64,000 nt of DNA from Thermoanaerobacterales bacterium (GTDB taxonomy: Bacteria > Actinomycetota > Acidimicrobiia > Acidimicrobiales > JACDCH01): assembly GCA_017577565.1 (NCBI GenBank), contig PKRH01000002.1:1-64000 (forward strand), in the 5' to 3' direction. Shown here one piece after another: positions 32,308 to 39,187 of the stretch. The stretch's first letter is position 1, and each line of letters opens with the position of its first letter. The position numbers and the translations under genes are program-made. The notes under the pieces are model-generated. The model did no database searches. It worked only from the letters and a program-made list of their open reading frames with translations, and was not told the origin of the DNA.

Positions 32308-33665
32308 AGCGCACGTCGTCGTCGGCCACCTCCGCGGCGGCTCGCGGGACTGTAGCGAAGGCGCGGCCCCGGCCCGGACGGCGTGCGCGTGGACCCCGCC
32401 GGTGGGCCGCCCGGGCCGTGGCGGCGCTCGCCGTGGCCGGGGCGGGGCTGGTGGCCGTCGCTGCTCCCGGCGGCGCCCGGGACCGGTGCGCCGAGCGGAG
32501 CGACCGGGTGGTGGTCGTCGAGGTGGACGGGCTGATCGACCCCGTGCTCGCCGACCTGATCGAGGACCAGGTCGCCGACGCCGCCGAGACCTGCCCGCTG
32601 GCGCTCGTGCTGCAGTTCGACAGCGGCGGCGCCGTCATCTCGGACGGCGAGATGGACGACCTCGTGGCGACGATCGAGCGGTCGCCCGTGCCCGTGGCCG
32701 TGTGGGTCGGGCCCTCGGGCTCCAAGGCGGCCGACGAGGCCGTGCGCGTCCTGGCCGCCGCCGACCTCACCGGCGTGTCGGTCGGCTCCAGCGTCGAGGT
32801 GACCCCCGCGCTGCTCGAGGCCCGCGGCCTCGAGCCCGGCGACCTGGGCTCGGTCGACGTGGGCGACCGGGTCGGCGCCCGCCGGGCCGTCGAGCTCGAC
32901 CTGGTCGACAACGACGCCCCGACGATCCTCACCTTCGTCGTGGAGATCGACGGGTTCCGGACCGAGGTCGTCGACGGCGAGCGCCGCCCGACGACCGAGG
33001 TCGCCTTCACCGGGCTCGACGTGTTCGGCGAGGTCATGCACACCGTCGCCAGCCCCAACGTGGCCTACCTGCTGTTCGTCATCGGCCTGGGGCTGCTGCT
33101 GTTCGAGCTCTTCACGGCGGGGGTGGGCATCGCCGGCATGGTGGGCGCCGGCTCGCTCGTGCTCGGCTGCTACGGGCTGTCCGTGCTGCCGTTCCGGCCG
33201 GTCGGCGTCGCGCTCCTGCTGTTCGCCATGTTCGGCTACGGCGTCGACGTGCAGACCGGCGTGCCCCGCGTGTGGACCGGCATCGCCACCGTGAGCTTCG
33301 TGCTCGGCTCGCTGCTGCTCTACGACGGGGTCTCGGCGAGCTGGATCACGCTTCTCGTCGCCTTCGTCGGCATGACGCTCGCCATGGTCTCCGGCATGCC
33401 GACGATGGTGCGGAGCCGGTTCTCGACCCCGACGATCGGCCGGGACTGGATGATCGGCGAGATGGGCGACGCCCGCACCGACATCGCCCCCGACGGGGTC
33501 ATCACCCTGCGGGGCGCCCCCTGGCGCGCCCGCACCAACCGGGCGACGCCCATCCGCAAGGGCGAGCGGGCCCGGGTCGTGGCCATCGAGGGGCTCGTGC
33601 TGGAGGTCGAGCCCGAGGAGGGCGGCGCCCGGGACCATCGGGAGCGCGCCCGCTCCCGGCAGTAG
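32280..33665 (+). CDS. NfeD-family membrane protein with degenerate ClpP-like domain
   Basis: A 461-residue protein: a basic N-terminus with one membrane or signal segment (about 44-62), a ClpP/SppA-like domain (about 75-230), four to five membrane helices (about 255-370), and an OB-fold NfeD domain (about 385-445, IGEMGDARTDIAPDGVITLRG). In active NfeD-type proteases the nucleophile is in an A-A-S-A-G block; here the equivalent is SKAADEAV, with Asp152, so protease activity is unlikely. The start at 32280 overlaps the divergent ATPase gene by 28 bases and is uncertain; a GTG at 32418 is the next candidate. Confidence 0.8.
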   Translation: MQRRTVQDPQRTSSSATSAAARGTVAKARPRPGRRARGPRRWAARAVAALAVAGAGLVAVAAPGGARDRCAERSDRVVVVEVDGLIDPVLADLIEDQVADAAETCPLALVLQFDSGGAVISDGEMDDLVATIERSPVPVAVWVGPSGSKAADEAVRVLAAADLTGVSVGSSVEVTPALLEARGLEPGDLGSVDVGDRVGARRAVELDLVDNDAPTILTFVVEIDGFRTEVVDGERRPTTEVAFTGLDVFGEVMHTVASPNVAYLLFVIGLGLLLFELFTAGVGIAGMVGAGSLVLGCYGLSVLPFRPVGVALLLFAMFGYGVDVQTGVPRVWTGIATVSFVLGSLLLYDGVSASWITLLVAFVGMTLAMVSGMPTMVRSRFSTPTIGRDWMIGEMGDARTDIAPDGVITLRGAPWRARTNRATPIRKGERARVVAIEGLVLEVEPEEGGARDHRERARSRQ

Positions 33666-33827
33666 CCACGGCGCCGGACCGCCCCTCCTTCCCCATTCGC
33701 GCCGTCGCCATTTCGACCCACCCGCGCCGGCCGTCATAGCGCTGAAGGTTCCGGTTACCGCCTGTTCACAAGCGCCTGACCTGGGACATCGCCGGGTCTG
33801 TCCGGCCGCCGCGCCCCAAACTGCCCC

Positions 33828-33856
33828 TTGTCCGGTTCCTTCCGACGGCGTTATCG
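33828..33856 (+). promoter_or_regulatory. Sigma-70-type promoter of the WhiB gene
   Basis: TTGTCC (33828-33833) and TTATCG (33851-33856) are separated by exactly 17 bases and lie 22 bases upstream of the start codon. The rest of the 212-base gap from 33666 holds no gene I can support. Confidence 0.6.
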
Positions 33857-33877
33857 TCCGCCGGAGGAAGGGGGGGT

Positions 33878-34147
33878 ATGTCTGTGAGTGCACAGCGCGT
33901 TGAAGAAGATTGGCAGATGCGCGCCGCGTGTCGCGGCCCGCAGGCCGCCGTGTTCTTCCCGCCGTCGCACTTCGAGCGCAAGAGCGAGAAGCTGCGTCGG
34001 GAGGAGCAAGCCAAGGCCATCTGCGCCACGTGTTCGGTGCGCGAGCCGTGCCTCGAGTACGCGCTCCGCATCCGTGAGCCTCACGGGATCTGGGGGGGCC
34101 TGAGCGAGGCAGAGCGCCGAGCAGCCTTGGCGGCACAGCAGAACTGA
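33878..34147 (+). CDS. WhiB-family 4Fe-4S transcription regulator
   Basis: An 89-residue Wbl protein. Four cluster ligands are present: Cys18, Cys49, Cys52 and Cys58 (C-x30-CxxC-x5-C), followed by the GIWGGLSEAERR turn that contacts the principal sigma factor, and a short basic/Ala tail. It is AT-richer than its neighbours at the start. A strong GGAGGAAGGGGGG ribosome binding site precedes the ATG, and a clear promoter lies upstream. By sequence it is not of the WhiB4/WblA subgroup, although it sits near the ArsA pair as mycobacterial whiB4 does. Confidence 0.95.
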   Translation: MSVSAQRVEEDWQMRAACRGPQAAVFFPPSHFERKSEKLRREEQAKAICATCSVREPCLEYALRIREPHGIWGGLSEAERRAALAAQQN

Positions 34148-34164
34148 CACGTCAGCGCGACGCA

Positions 34165-34212
34165 CGGCCGGCGCGGCGCCGTCCCCGGAGGGGGAGGGCG
34201 CCGCGCCGGCCG
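34165..34212 (+). terminator. Terminator hairpin after the WhiB gene
   Basis: A perfect 16-bp GC stem (34165-34180 with 34197-34212) and 16-base loop begin 18 bases after the stop codon. No T-tract. The following stretch to 34626 contains no supportable gene; a TAGGCT box at 34573-34578 may be the promoter for the FxsA gene. Confidence 0.65.
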
Positions 34213-34626
34213 CGTCTCGGGCCGGTCCCGGCCGCCACGCTCGCCGCCCACCACGGTGGCACCGGCCGGGCCCCGGGAGGGGCGCGCGGCGGCACCCTCG
34301 GGTCCGCACGGCCCGGTGCGGACCGGCCGGCGACCTTGGCGTGGCCGGAGCGCTGCGCCGATCCTCTGCGGTGCCACCGCTCTCCGAGCCGGCGGCACCG
34401 CCTGGCCCCCCGTGGTCGGCGCCACGCTCCAGCCACGCCGTACGAGGATCCCCTCCCCCGTCGGTGGCGGCATCGTAACCATCGGGACGTCGGATGTGAA
34501 GAGGGTCACGTCACGGCGTGCGTCCGCCCAGGCGAGGCGCGTGGGCAGGCCACCGGCGGGGCGGGCCGGCGGTAGGCTGGGGGCCCAGCGGCTCCCGGTT
34601 CACCCGACCGTCCGCCGCCGTCCCGC

Positions 34627-35103
34627 ATGGCACTCCTGCTGTTCCTCGTCTTCGTCGTCGCCCCGCTCGCCGAGCTGGCCGTGCTCATCCAGGTGGGCGC
34701 CGCGATCGGGGTGCTGAACACCATCGGCCTCCTGGTCCTGGTGTCGCTGGTGGGCGCGTGGCTCGCCAAGCGGGAGGGGCTCGGCGTCCTCCGCCGCATC
34801 CAGGCGACGATCGCCCGGGGCGAGCTGCCCAGCAGGGAGGTCGCCGACGGCGCCCTGATCCTGCTGGCCGGGGCGCTGATGATCGCACCCGGGTTCATCA
34901 GCGACGCGCTCGCCGTCGTCCTGCTGCTGCCCCCGACCCGGGCCCTCGTGCGGGCGCCGCTCGTGCGCTGGGCCGTGGGCCGCGGGCGGGTCACCGTCGT
35001 CCGGGGCGCCCGGTGGGGCGGCGCGGAGGTGTGGGACGTCGAGAGCTGGGAGGAGCCGGCGCGACCCTCGCTGCGCCACGAGCTCGGAGAGGCCCATGAC
35101 TGA
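34627..35103 (+). CDS. fxsA: FxsA-family membrane protein
   Basis: A 158-residue protein with the FxsA core: PLAELAVLIQVGAAIG near residue 13, LVSLVGAWLAKREGL near residue 38, the segment GALMIAPGFISDALAVVLLLPP near residue 82 (key: PGFxSD), and a charged C-terminal tail. Four hydrophobic segments place it in the inner membrane. E. coli FxsA relieves phage T7 exclusion when overproduced, but the normal role is unknown. Its end overlaps the MBL hydrolase start by 8 bases, so the two are cotranscribed. Confidence 0.88.
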   Translation: MALLLFLVFVVAPLAELAVLIQVGAAIGVLNTIGLLVLVSLVGAWLAKREGLGVLRRIQATIARGELPSREVADGALILLAGALMIAPGFISDALAVVLLLPPTRALVRAPLVRWAVGRGRVTVVRGARWGGAEVWDVESWEEPARPSLRHELGEAHD

Positions 35104-35956
35104 CGCCTCTGCGGACGACCAGCCGAAGCCCATCGTCTACGGGGTGGCGAGCGCGCTGTCACCGATGGTGCGGCGCATCGTCGCCAACAACCCCGGCCTC
35201 ATGACCGGGCCCGGCACCAACACCTACCTGGTCGGCATCGACGAGATCGCCGTCATCGACCCCGGCCCGGCCGACGACGCCCACCTCGACGCCATCGCCG
35301 GCTGCGGCGGCGACCGCATCCGCTGGATCCTGCTGACCCACACCCACGAGGACCACTCGCCCGGCGCGACCGGCCTCCGCAAGCGGACGGGCGCCCCGGT
35401 GCTCGGGTTCGGGCCCGGGCACGGCAAGGGCAAGGTCCGGCTCGACGGCACGCTGGCCGACGGCGACGTCATCGAGGCGACCGAGTTCCACCTCACCGCC
35501 ATCCACACGCCGGGCCACGCGTCCAACCACCTCTGCTACCTCCTCAACGAGGAGCGCACCCTGTTCACCGGCGACCACCTCATGCAGGGATCGACGGTGG
35601 TCATCAGCCCACCGGACGGCGACATGGCCGCCTACCTGGCGTCGCTCGAGCGCGTCAAGGCCATCCGGCCCCGCCTGCGGGCCATCGCGCCCGGCCACGG
35701 CCACGTGATCACCGACCCGATCGCCGCCATCGACGAGGTCGTCGAGCACCGGCTGGCCCGCGAGGCGCAGGTCCTCGAGGAGCTGCGGTCGCGGGGCACC
35801 GCCACCATCGCCGAGCTCGTCGAGGCCATCTACACCGACGTCCCCGCCGAGCTGCACCCCATGGCCCGCCGCACCGTCTGGGCGCACCTGCGCAAGCTGG
35901 CCACGGAGGGCGCGGTGACCGGCGAGCGGCTCGACGGCAAGTGGTCGGCCGCCTGA
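35096..35956 (+). CDS. MBL-fold metallo-hydrolase (LACTB2-like)
   Basis: A 286-residue beta-lactamase-fold hydrolase. The zinc motif LLTHTHEDHSPGA (HxHxDH) is near residue 80, HTPGHASNHLCY near residue 142 gives the next His, and LFTGDHLMQGST the bridging Asp. The C-terminal 65 residues form a winged-helix-like domain (EELRSRGTATIAELVEAIY) typical of the LACTB2 group, which includes ribonucleases. Substrate cannot be fixed from sequence. Translationally coupled to fxsA. Confidence 0.87.
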   Translation: MTDASADDQPKPIVYGVASALSPMVRRIVANNPGLMTGPGTNTYLVGIDEIAVIDPGPADDAHLDAIAGCGGDRIRWILLTHTHEDHSPGATGLRKRTGAPVLGFGPGHGKGKVRLDGTLADGDVIEATEFHLTAIHTPGHASNHLCYLLNEERTLFTGDHLMQGSTVVISPPDGDMAAYLASLERVKAIRPRLRAIAPGHGHVITDPIAAIDEVVEHRLAREAQVLEELRSRGTATIAELVEAIYTDVPAELHPMARRTVWAHLRKLATEGAVTGERLDGKWSAA

Positions 35957-35978
35957 CCGCTTCTCTAGGGTGCGGGCA

Positions 35979-36740
35979 GTGGTGAGTGGGAGGAGCGCGG
36001 CCGACGACGCGCGGACCGGTGGCTACACCGTCGACGAGGTGGCGCGCCTGACCGGCGCCACCGTCCGCACGATCCGCTGGTACCAGTCCGAGGGGCTGCT
36101 GCCGCCCCCCCGCCGGTCGGGCCGGGTCGCCGTCTACGACGACGAGCACGTGGCCCGCCTGGAGGCCATCCGCGACCTGCAGGCCCACGGGCTGACGCTC
36201 ACCGCCATCCGCCGCCTGCTCGACCAGGCGCCGGGCCACGCGGCCAGCACGGCCCTCGCCTTCGTCAAGGCGGCGGTCGCCCAGACCGCCGACGAGGGCA
36301 CCGAGACCATCTCCGCCGAGGAGGGCGCGGCCCGCCTCGGCATGGCGGTCGACGAGGTCGACCCCGAGCTCGTCGAGCGGATGGGGATGGCCCGCGTGCT
36401 CGAGGACGGGCGCTGGCAGGTCCTCGTGCCGTCGGCCTTCGAGGCCGCGGCCGAGCTCGCCCGGGCCGGCGTGCCCGCCGACAAGCGGGTCGAGGTCGGC
36501 CAGGCGCTGCACGAGCACGCGCAGGCCATGGCCCGGGCGGTCGTCGACCTGTTCGTCGAGCACCTGTGGCGGCCCTCCGACCACCACGCCGACGATCCCG
36601 AGGCCTGGACGGCCCTGACCGAGGCCGTCGAGCGCCTGCGGCCGCTGGCGACCGCGACGGTGGCCAGCTTCTTCGGCGTGGCGCTGGCCCGGGAGGCCGA
36701 GGCCGCCGCCGAGCGCGCCCTCGCCTCGCCCTCGTCCTGA
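35979..36740 (+). CDS. MerR-family transcription regulator
   Basis: A 253-residue regulator. The MerR DNA-binding domain (about residues 15-85) reads YTVDEVARLTGATVRTIRWYQSEGLLPPPRRSG in short blocks, followed by a dimerisation helix and a C-terminal helical effector region of unknown ligand (about 90-253), ending in a helical FFGVALAREAEAAAERA. I take GTG 35979 because it lies 7 bases after TAGGGT (35966-35971); GTGs at 35970 and 35982 are alternatives. It converges on mrp. Confidence 0.87.
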   Translation: MVSGRSAADDARTGGYTVDEVARLTGATVRTIRWYQSEGLLPPPRRSGRVAVYDDEHVARLEAIRDLQAHGLTLTAIRRLLDQAPGHAASTALAFVKAAVAQTADEGTETISAEEGAARLGMAVDEVDPELVERMGMARVLEDGRWQVLVPSAFEAAAELARAGVPADKRVEVGQALHEHAQAMARAVVDLFVEHLWRPSDHHADDPEAWTALTEAVERLRPLATATVASFFGVALAREAEAAAERALASPSS

Positions 36741-36775
36741 GCCCGGCGAGCGCGCGGGAGCGGCGCCGCCGGGGC

Positions 36776-37963
36776 TCAGGTGCCGGCGCCGCGGATCTCG
36801 AGCGCGGTCTCCGCGGCGGCGAGGATGCGAGCGCTGCACCCGGCCATCGCCGCCGGGGGCACGGCCTCCTCGACGATGCGGGCGGCGATGGCCCGGAAGG
36901 CCTCGGCCGCCGGCCCCTCGCCCAGCACGACCGGGCTGCCCTCGTCGCCGCCGGCCGACACGGACGGCTCGAGCGGCACCTGCCCGAGCAGGGGGACGCC
37001 GGCGTCCTCGGCCAGCTGGCGACCGCCGCCCTCGCCGAAGAGGGCGTAGCTCTCGCCGTGGTCGCACCGGAACGCGCTCATGTTCTCGATGACGCCGGCC
37101 ACCCGCAGGTAGCTCTTGCGGGCCATGCCCACGGCCCGGATCGCGACCTTCTGGGCGGCGCGGGCGGGCGTCGTCACGACCACGACGTCGGCCCGGGGCA
37201 CGAGCCGGGCGACGCCCATCTGCACGTCGCCGGTGCCCGGGGGCATGTCGACCAGCAGGTAGTCGAGGTCGTCGCCCCAGCGGACGTCCTGCAGGAAGTG
37301 CTGGACGCCCCGGTTGAGCATGAGGCCCCGCCACATCAGCGCGGTCTCCTCGTCGTCGACGAGCAGGCCCATCGACACGACCCGCAGGACCCCGTCGCCG
37401 AGCGGCCGCTCGATCGGCACGATCTGCTTGCGACCGTCCTCGACGGTGCCGGCCAGCCGGCCCTCGACCCCGAGCATGCGGGGGACGGAGAAGCCCCAGA
37501 TGTCGGCGTCGAGCACGCCGACGGTCAGGCCCCGGGCGGCCAGGGCGGCGGCGAGGTTCACGGTGACCGACGACTTGCCGACGCCACCCTTGCCCGACGC
37601 GATGAGGACGACCTTGGCCGACAGCGGCACCGAGGTCTGCTCCGGTCGCTGCGCCGCCTTGAGGCGGGCGGTGGCCATGGCGGCCGAGCGCTCCTCGGGG
37701 GTCATCTCGCCCCAGTGCAGGCGCACCTCGGTGACCCCGGGGAGGGACTCGAGCCGGGCGACGACGTCCTTCTTGATCTGCGCCCGCAGCGGGCACCCGG
37801 CGGTGGTCAGCGCGACCGTGACGTCGACGGCGCCGTCGGGGCGCACCTCGGCCGAGCGGACCATGCCGAGCTCGACGATGTCGCTGCCCAGCTCCGGGTC
37901 GACGACGCCGCGGAGGACGCCCATGACGTCCTGCGACGTCGGCAGCGACCGGTTCACATCCAC
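36776..37963 (-). CDS. mrp: Mrp/NBP35-family Fe-S carrier ATPase
   Basis: A 395-residue protein. The N-terminal MIP18/DUF59 domain (about 1-95, VDPELGSDIVELGMV) is followed by the P-loop ATPase (about 110-360) with deviant Walker A IASGKGGVGKSSVTVN and LLVDMPPGTGD. Members carry and deliver Fe-S clusters, usually through a CxxC pair; here the site reads MSAFRCDHGESYALFG, with one Cys only, so cluster bridging may differ. The GTG lies 8 bases after a minus-strand TAGAAT box (37972-37977). It is divergent from a SufR-like regulator and near erpA, forming an Fe-S locus. Confidence 0.9.
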   Translation of the reverse strand: MDVNRSLPTSQDVMGVLRGVVDPELGSDIVELGMVRSAEVRPDGAVDVTVALTTAGCPLRAQIKKDVVARLESLPGVTEVRLHWGEMTPEERSAAMATARLKAAQRPEQTSVPLSAKVVLIASGKGGVGKSSVTVNLAAALAARGLTVGVLDADIWGFSVPRMLGVEGRLAGTVEDGRKQIVPIERPLGDGVLRVVSMGLLVDDEETALMWRGLMLNRGVQHFLQDVRWGDDLDYLLVDMPPGTGDVQMGVARLVPRADVVVVTTPARAAQKVAIRAVGMARKSYLRVAGVIENMSAFRCDHGESYALFGEGGGRQLAEDAGVPLLGQVPLEPSVSAGGDEGSPVVLGEGPAAEAFRAIAARIVEEAVPPAAMAGCSARILAAAETALEIRGAGT

Positions 37964-38023
37964 GGGGCCGGATTCTACCGGCGGAGGCCGGGGAAACCGG
38001 GAGCCGGGGTAGACTCCCCCGAC

Positions 38024-38725
38024 GTGACCGAGGTCGCTCGGAACGCGCCCGCCACGCCGCGGCTCGACGTGCTGAAGGCGCTCGGCGACAACACGCGGTA
38101 CGCGATCTACCTCGAGCTCGCCCGGTCACCCCGCCCGCTGGCCACGGCCGAGGTGGCGGAGACGCTCGGGCTGCACCCGAACACGGTCCGACCCCACCTC
38201 GAGCGCATGCGCGAGGTCGGGCTGCTCACCATCGAGACCGACGCCCGCGGCACCGTCGGCCGCCCCCAGCACCTCTACTCGCTGGCCCCCGACGCGCCGT
38301 CCCTCGGCCTCGAGCCGGCCACGTTCCCGGTGCTCGCCCGCATGCTCCTGCGGGTGGCGGCCACCGCCGAGCTCGGCCGCGACGAGGTCGTCGAGGCGGG
38401 CCGGGAGCAGGGCGAGGCCGACGCCGCGACGATGACGCCGCCGGACGGCGTGCCCCCGGCGGCCGCCTGCCTGGAGGCGCTCCTGGCACGCCTCGACGCC
38501 CTGGGCTTCGACCCGGCGGTCGCCGGCGACGACGAGACGGCCACCGTCGCGTTCACCCACTGCCCGTTCCGCGAGCTGGCCGAGGCGCAGCCCGACATCG
38601 TCTGCGCGCTCCACGAGGGCCTGGTCGAGGGCATCGTCGACACGCTGGGTGGCGCGGCCGTCGAGGCGTTCCACCCGCTCACCCACCCGTCGGCCTGCCA
38701 GGTGCAGCTCGCGCTGTCACGCTGA
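38024..38725 (+). CDS. SufR-like winged-helix regulator with four cysteines
   Basis: A 233-residue regulator. Residues 13-85 form a winged helix (LDVLKALGDNTRYAIYLEL, ETLGLHPNTVRPHLERM). The C-terminal half has Cys149, Cys180, Cys194 and Cys225, including FTHCPFRELA and DIVCALHEGLVEG, the layout of Fe-S-sensing SufR-type proteins. Its neighbours are mrp (divergent) and erpA (downstream), which supports control of Fe-S assembly. GTG 38024 lies 8 bases after TAGACT (38010-38015), inside GGGG-N6-CCCC that may be an autoregulatory site. A paralogue with the same cysteine spacing lies at 49680-50381. Confidence 0.83.
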   Translation: MTEVARNAPATPRLDVLKALGDNTRYAIYLELARSPRPLATAEVAETLGLHPNTVRPHLERMREVGLLTIETDARGTVGRPQHLYSLAPDAPSLGLEPATFPVLARMLLRVAATAELGRDEVVEAGREQGEADAATMTPPDGVPPAAACLEALLARLDALGFDPAVAGDDETATVAFTHCPFRELAEAQPDIVCALHEGLVEGIVDTLGGAAVEAFHPLTHPSACQVQLALSR

Positions 38726-38770
38726 GCGCGACATGTCGCCGCCGACGGCGGCGCCCCGGTACCCTGGTGC

Positions 38771-38784
38771 CGTTCCCGGGAACG
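38771..38784. promoter_or_regulatory. Perfect palindrome upstream of erpA
   Basis: CGTTCCCGGGAACG is a 14-base perfect palindrome that lies 5 bases after a TACCCT -10-like box (38760-38765), where a bound repressor would block the erpA promoter. The SufR-like product of the preceding gene is the obvious candidate. Confidence 0.5.
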
Positions 38785-38822
38785 TCCGGTTTCCACGCCA
38801 GACCGGAGGAGGCTCCAGAGAC

Positions 38823-39143
38823 GTGATCGCGCTCACCCCGGCCGCAACCGAGAAGGTCCGCTCCCTCATGGAGCAGGAGGGGGCCGAGGACCTCGCGCTG
38901 CGTGTGGCCGTGCGCCCGGGCGGTTGCTCCGGGTTCAGCTACGAGATGTTCTTCGACACCGACGTGTCGGACGAGGACAAGACGGCCGAGTACGACGGCG
39001 TGAAGGTCGTCGTCGACCCGTCGAGCGCCATGCTCCTCGAGGGCGCGACCCTCGACTACAAGGACGGCCTCCAGGGCGCGGGGTTCGCCATCGACAACCC
39101 CAACGCCCAGCGCACGTGCGGGTGCGGCCAGAGCTTCAGCTGA
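38823..39143 (+). CDS. erpA: ErpA/IscA-type iron-sulfur carrier
   Basis: A 106-residue HesB/IscA-family protein that accepts Fe-S clusters and passes them to target enzymes. The three cluster ligands are Cys35 in RPGGCSGFSY and Cys99 and Cys101 in RTCGCGQSFS, exactly as in the family. GTG 38823 is preceded by GGAGGAGG (38805-38812). It has its own candidate promoter and palindrome after the SufR-like gene. Confidence 0.95.
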   Translation: MIALTPAATEKVRSLMEQEGAEDLALRVAVRPGGCSGFSYEMFFDTDVSDEDKTAEYDGVKVVVDPSSAMLLEGATLDYKDGLQGAGFAIDNPNAQRTCGCGQSFS

Positions 39144-39187
39144 CGACGACGCGCTGAGCCGTCCGGGCCGGCGCAGCTGGGGAGCTG

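Noticed and set aside
34256..34717. 153-codon frame between the WhiB and FxsA genes
   Set aside because: Arg/Pro-rich, no ribosome binding site, runs into fxsA in another frame; nothing supports expression.
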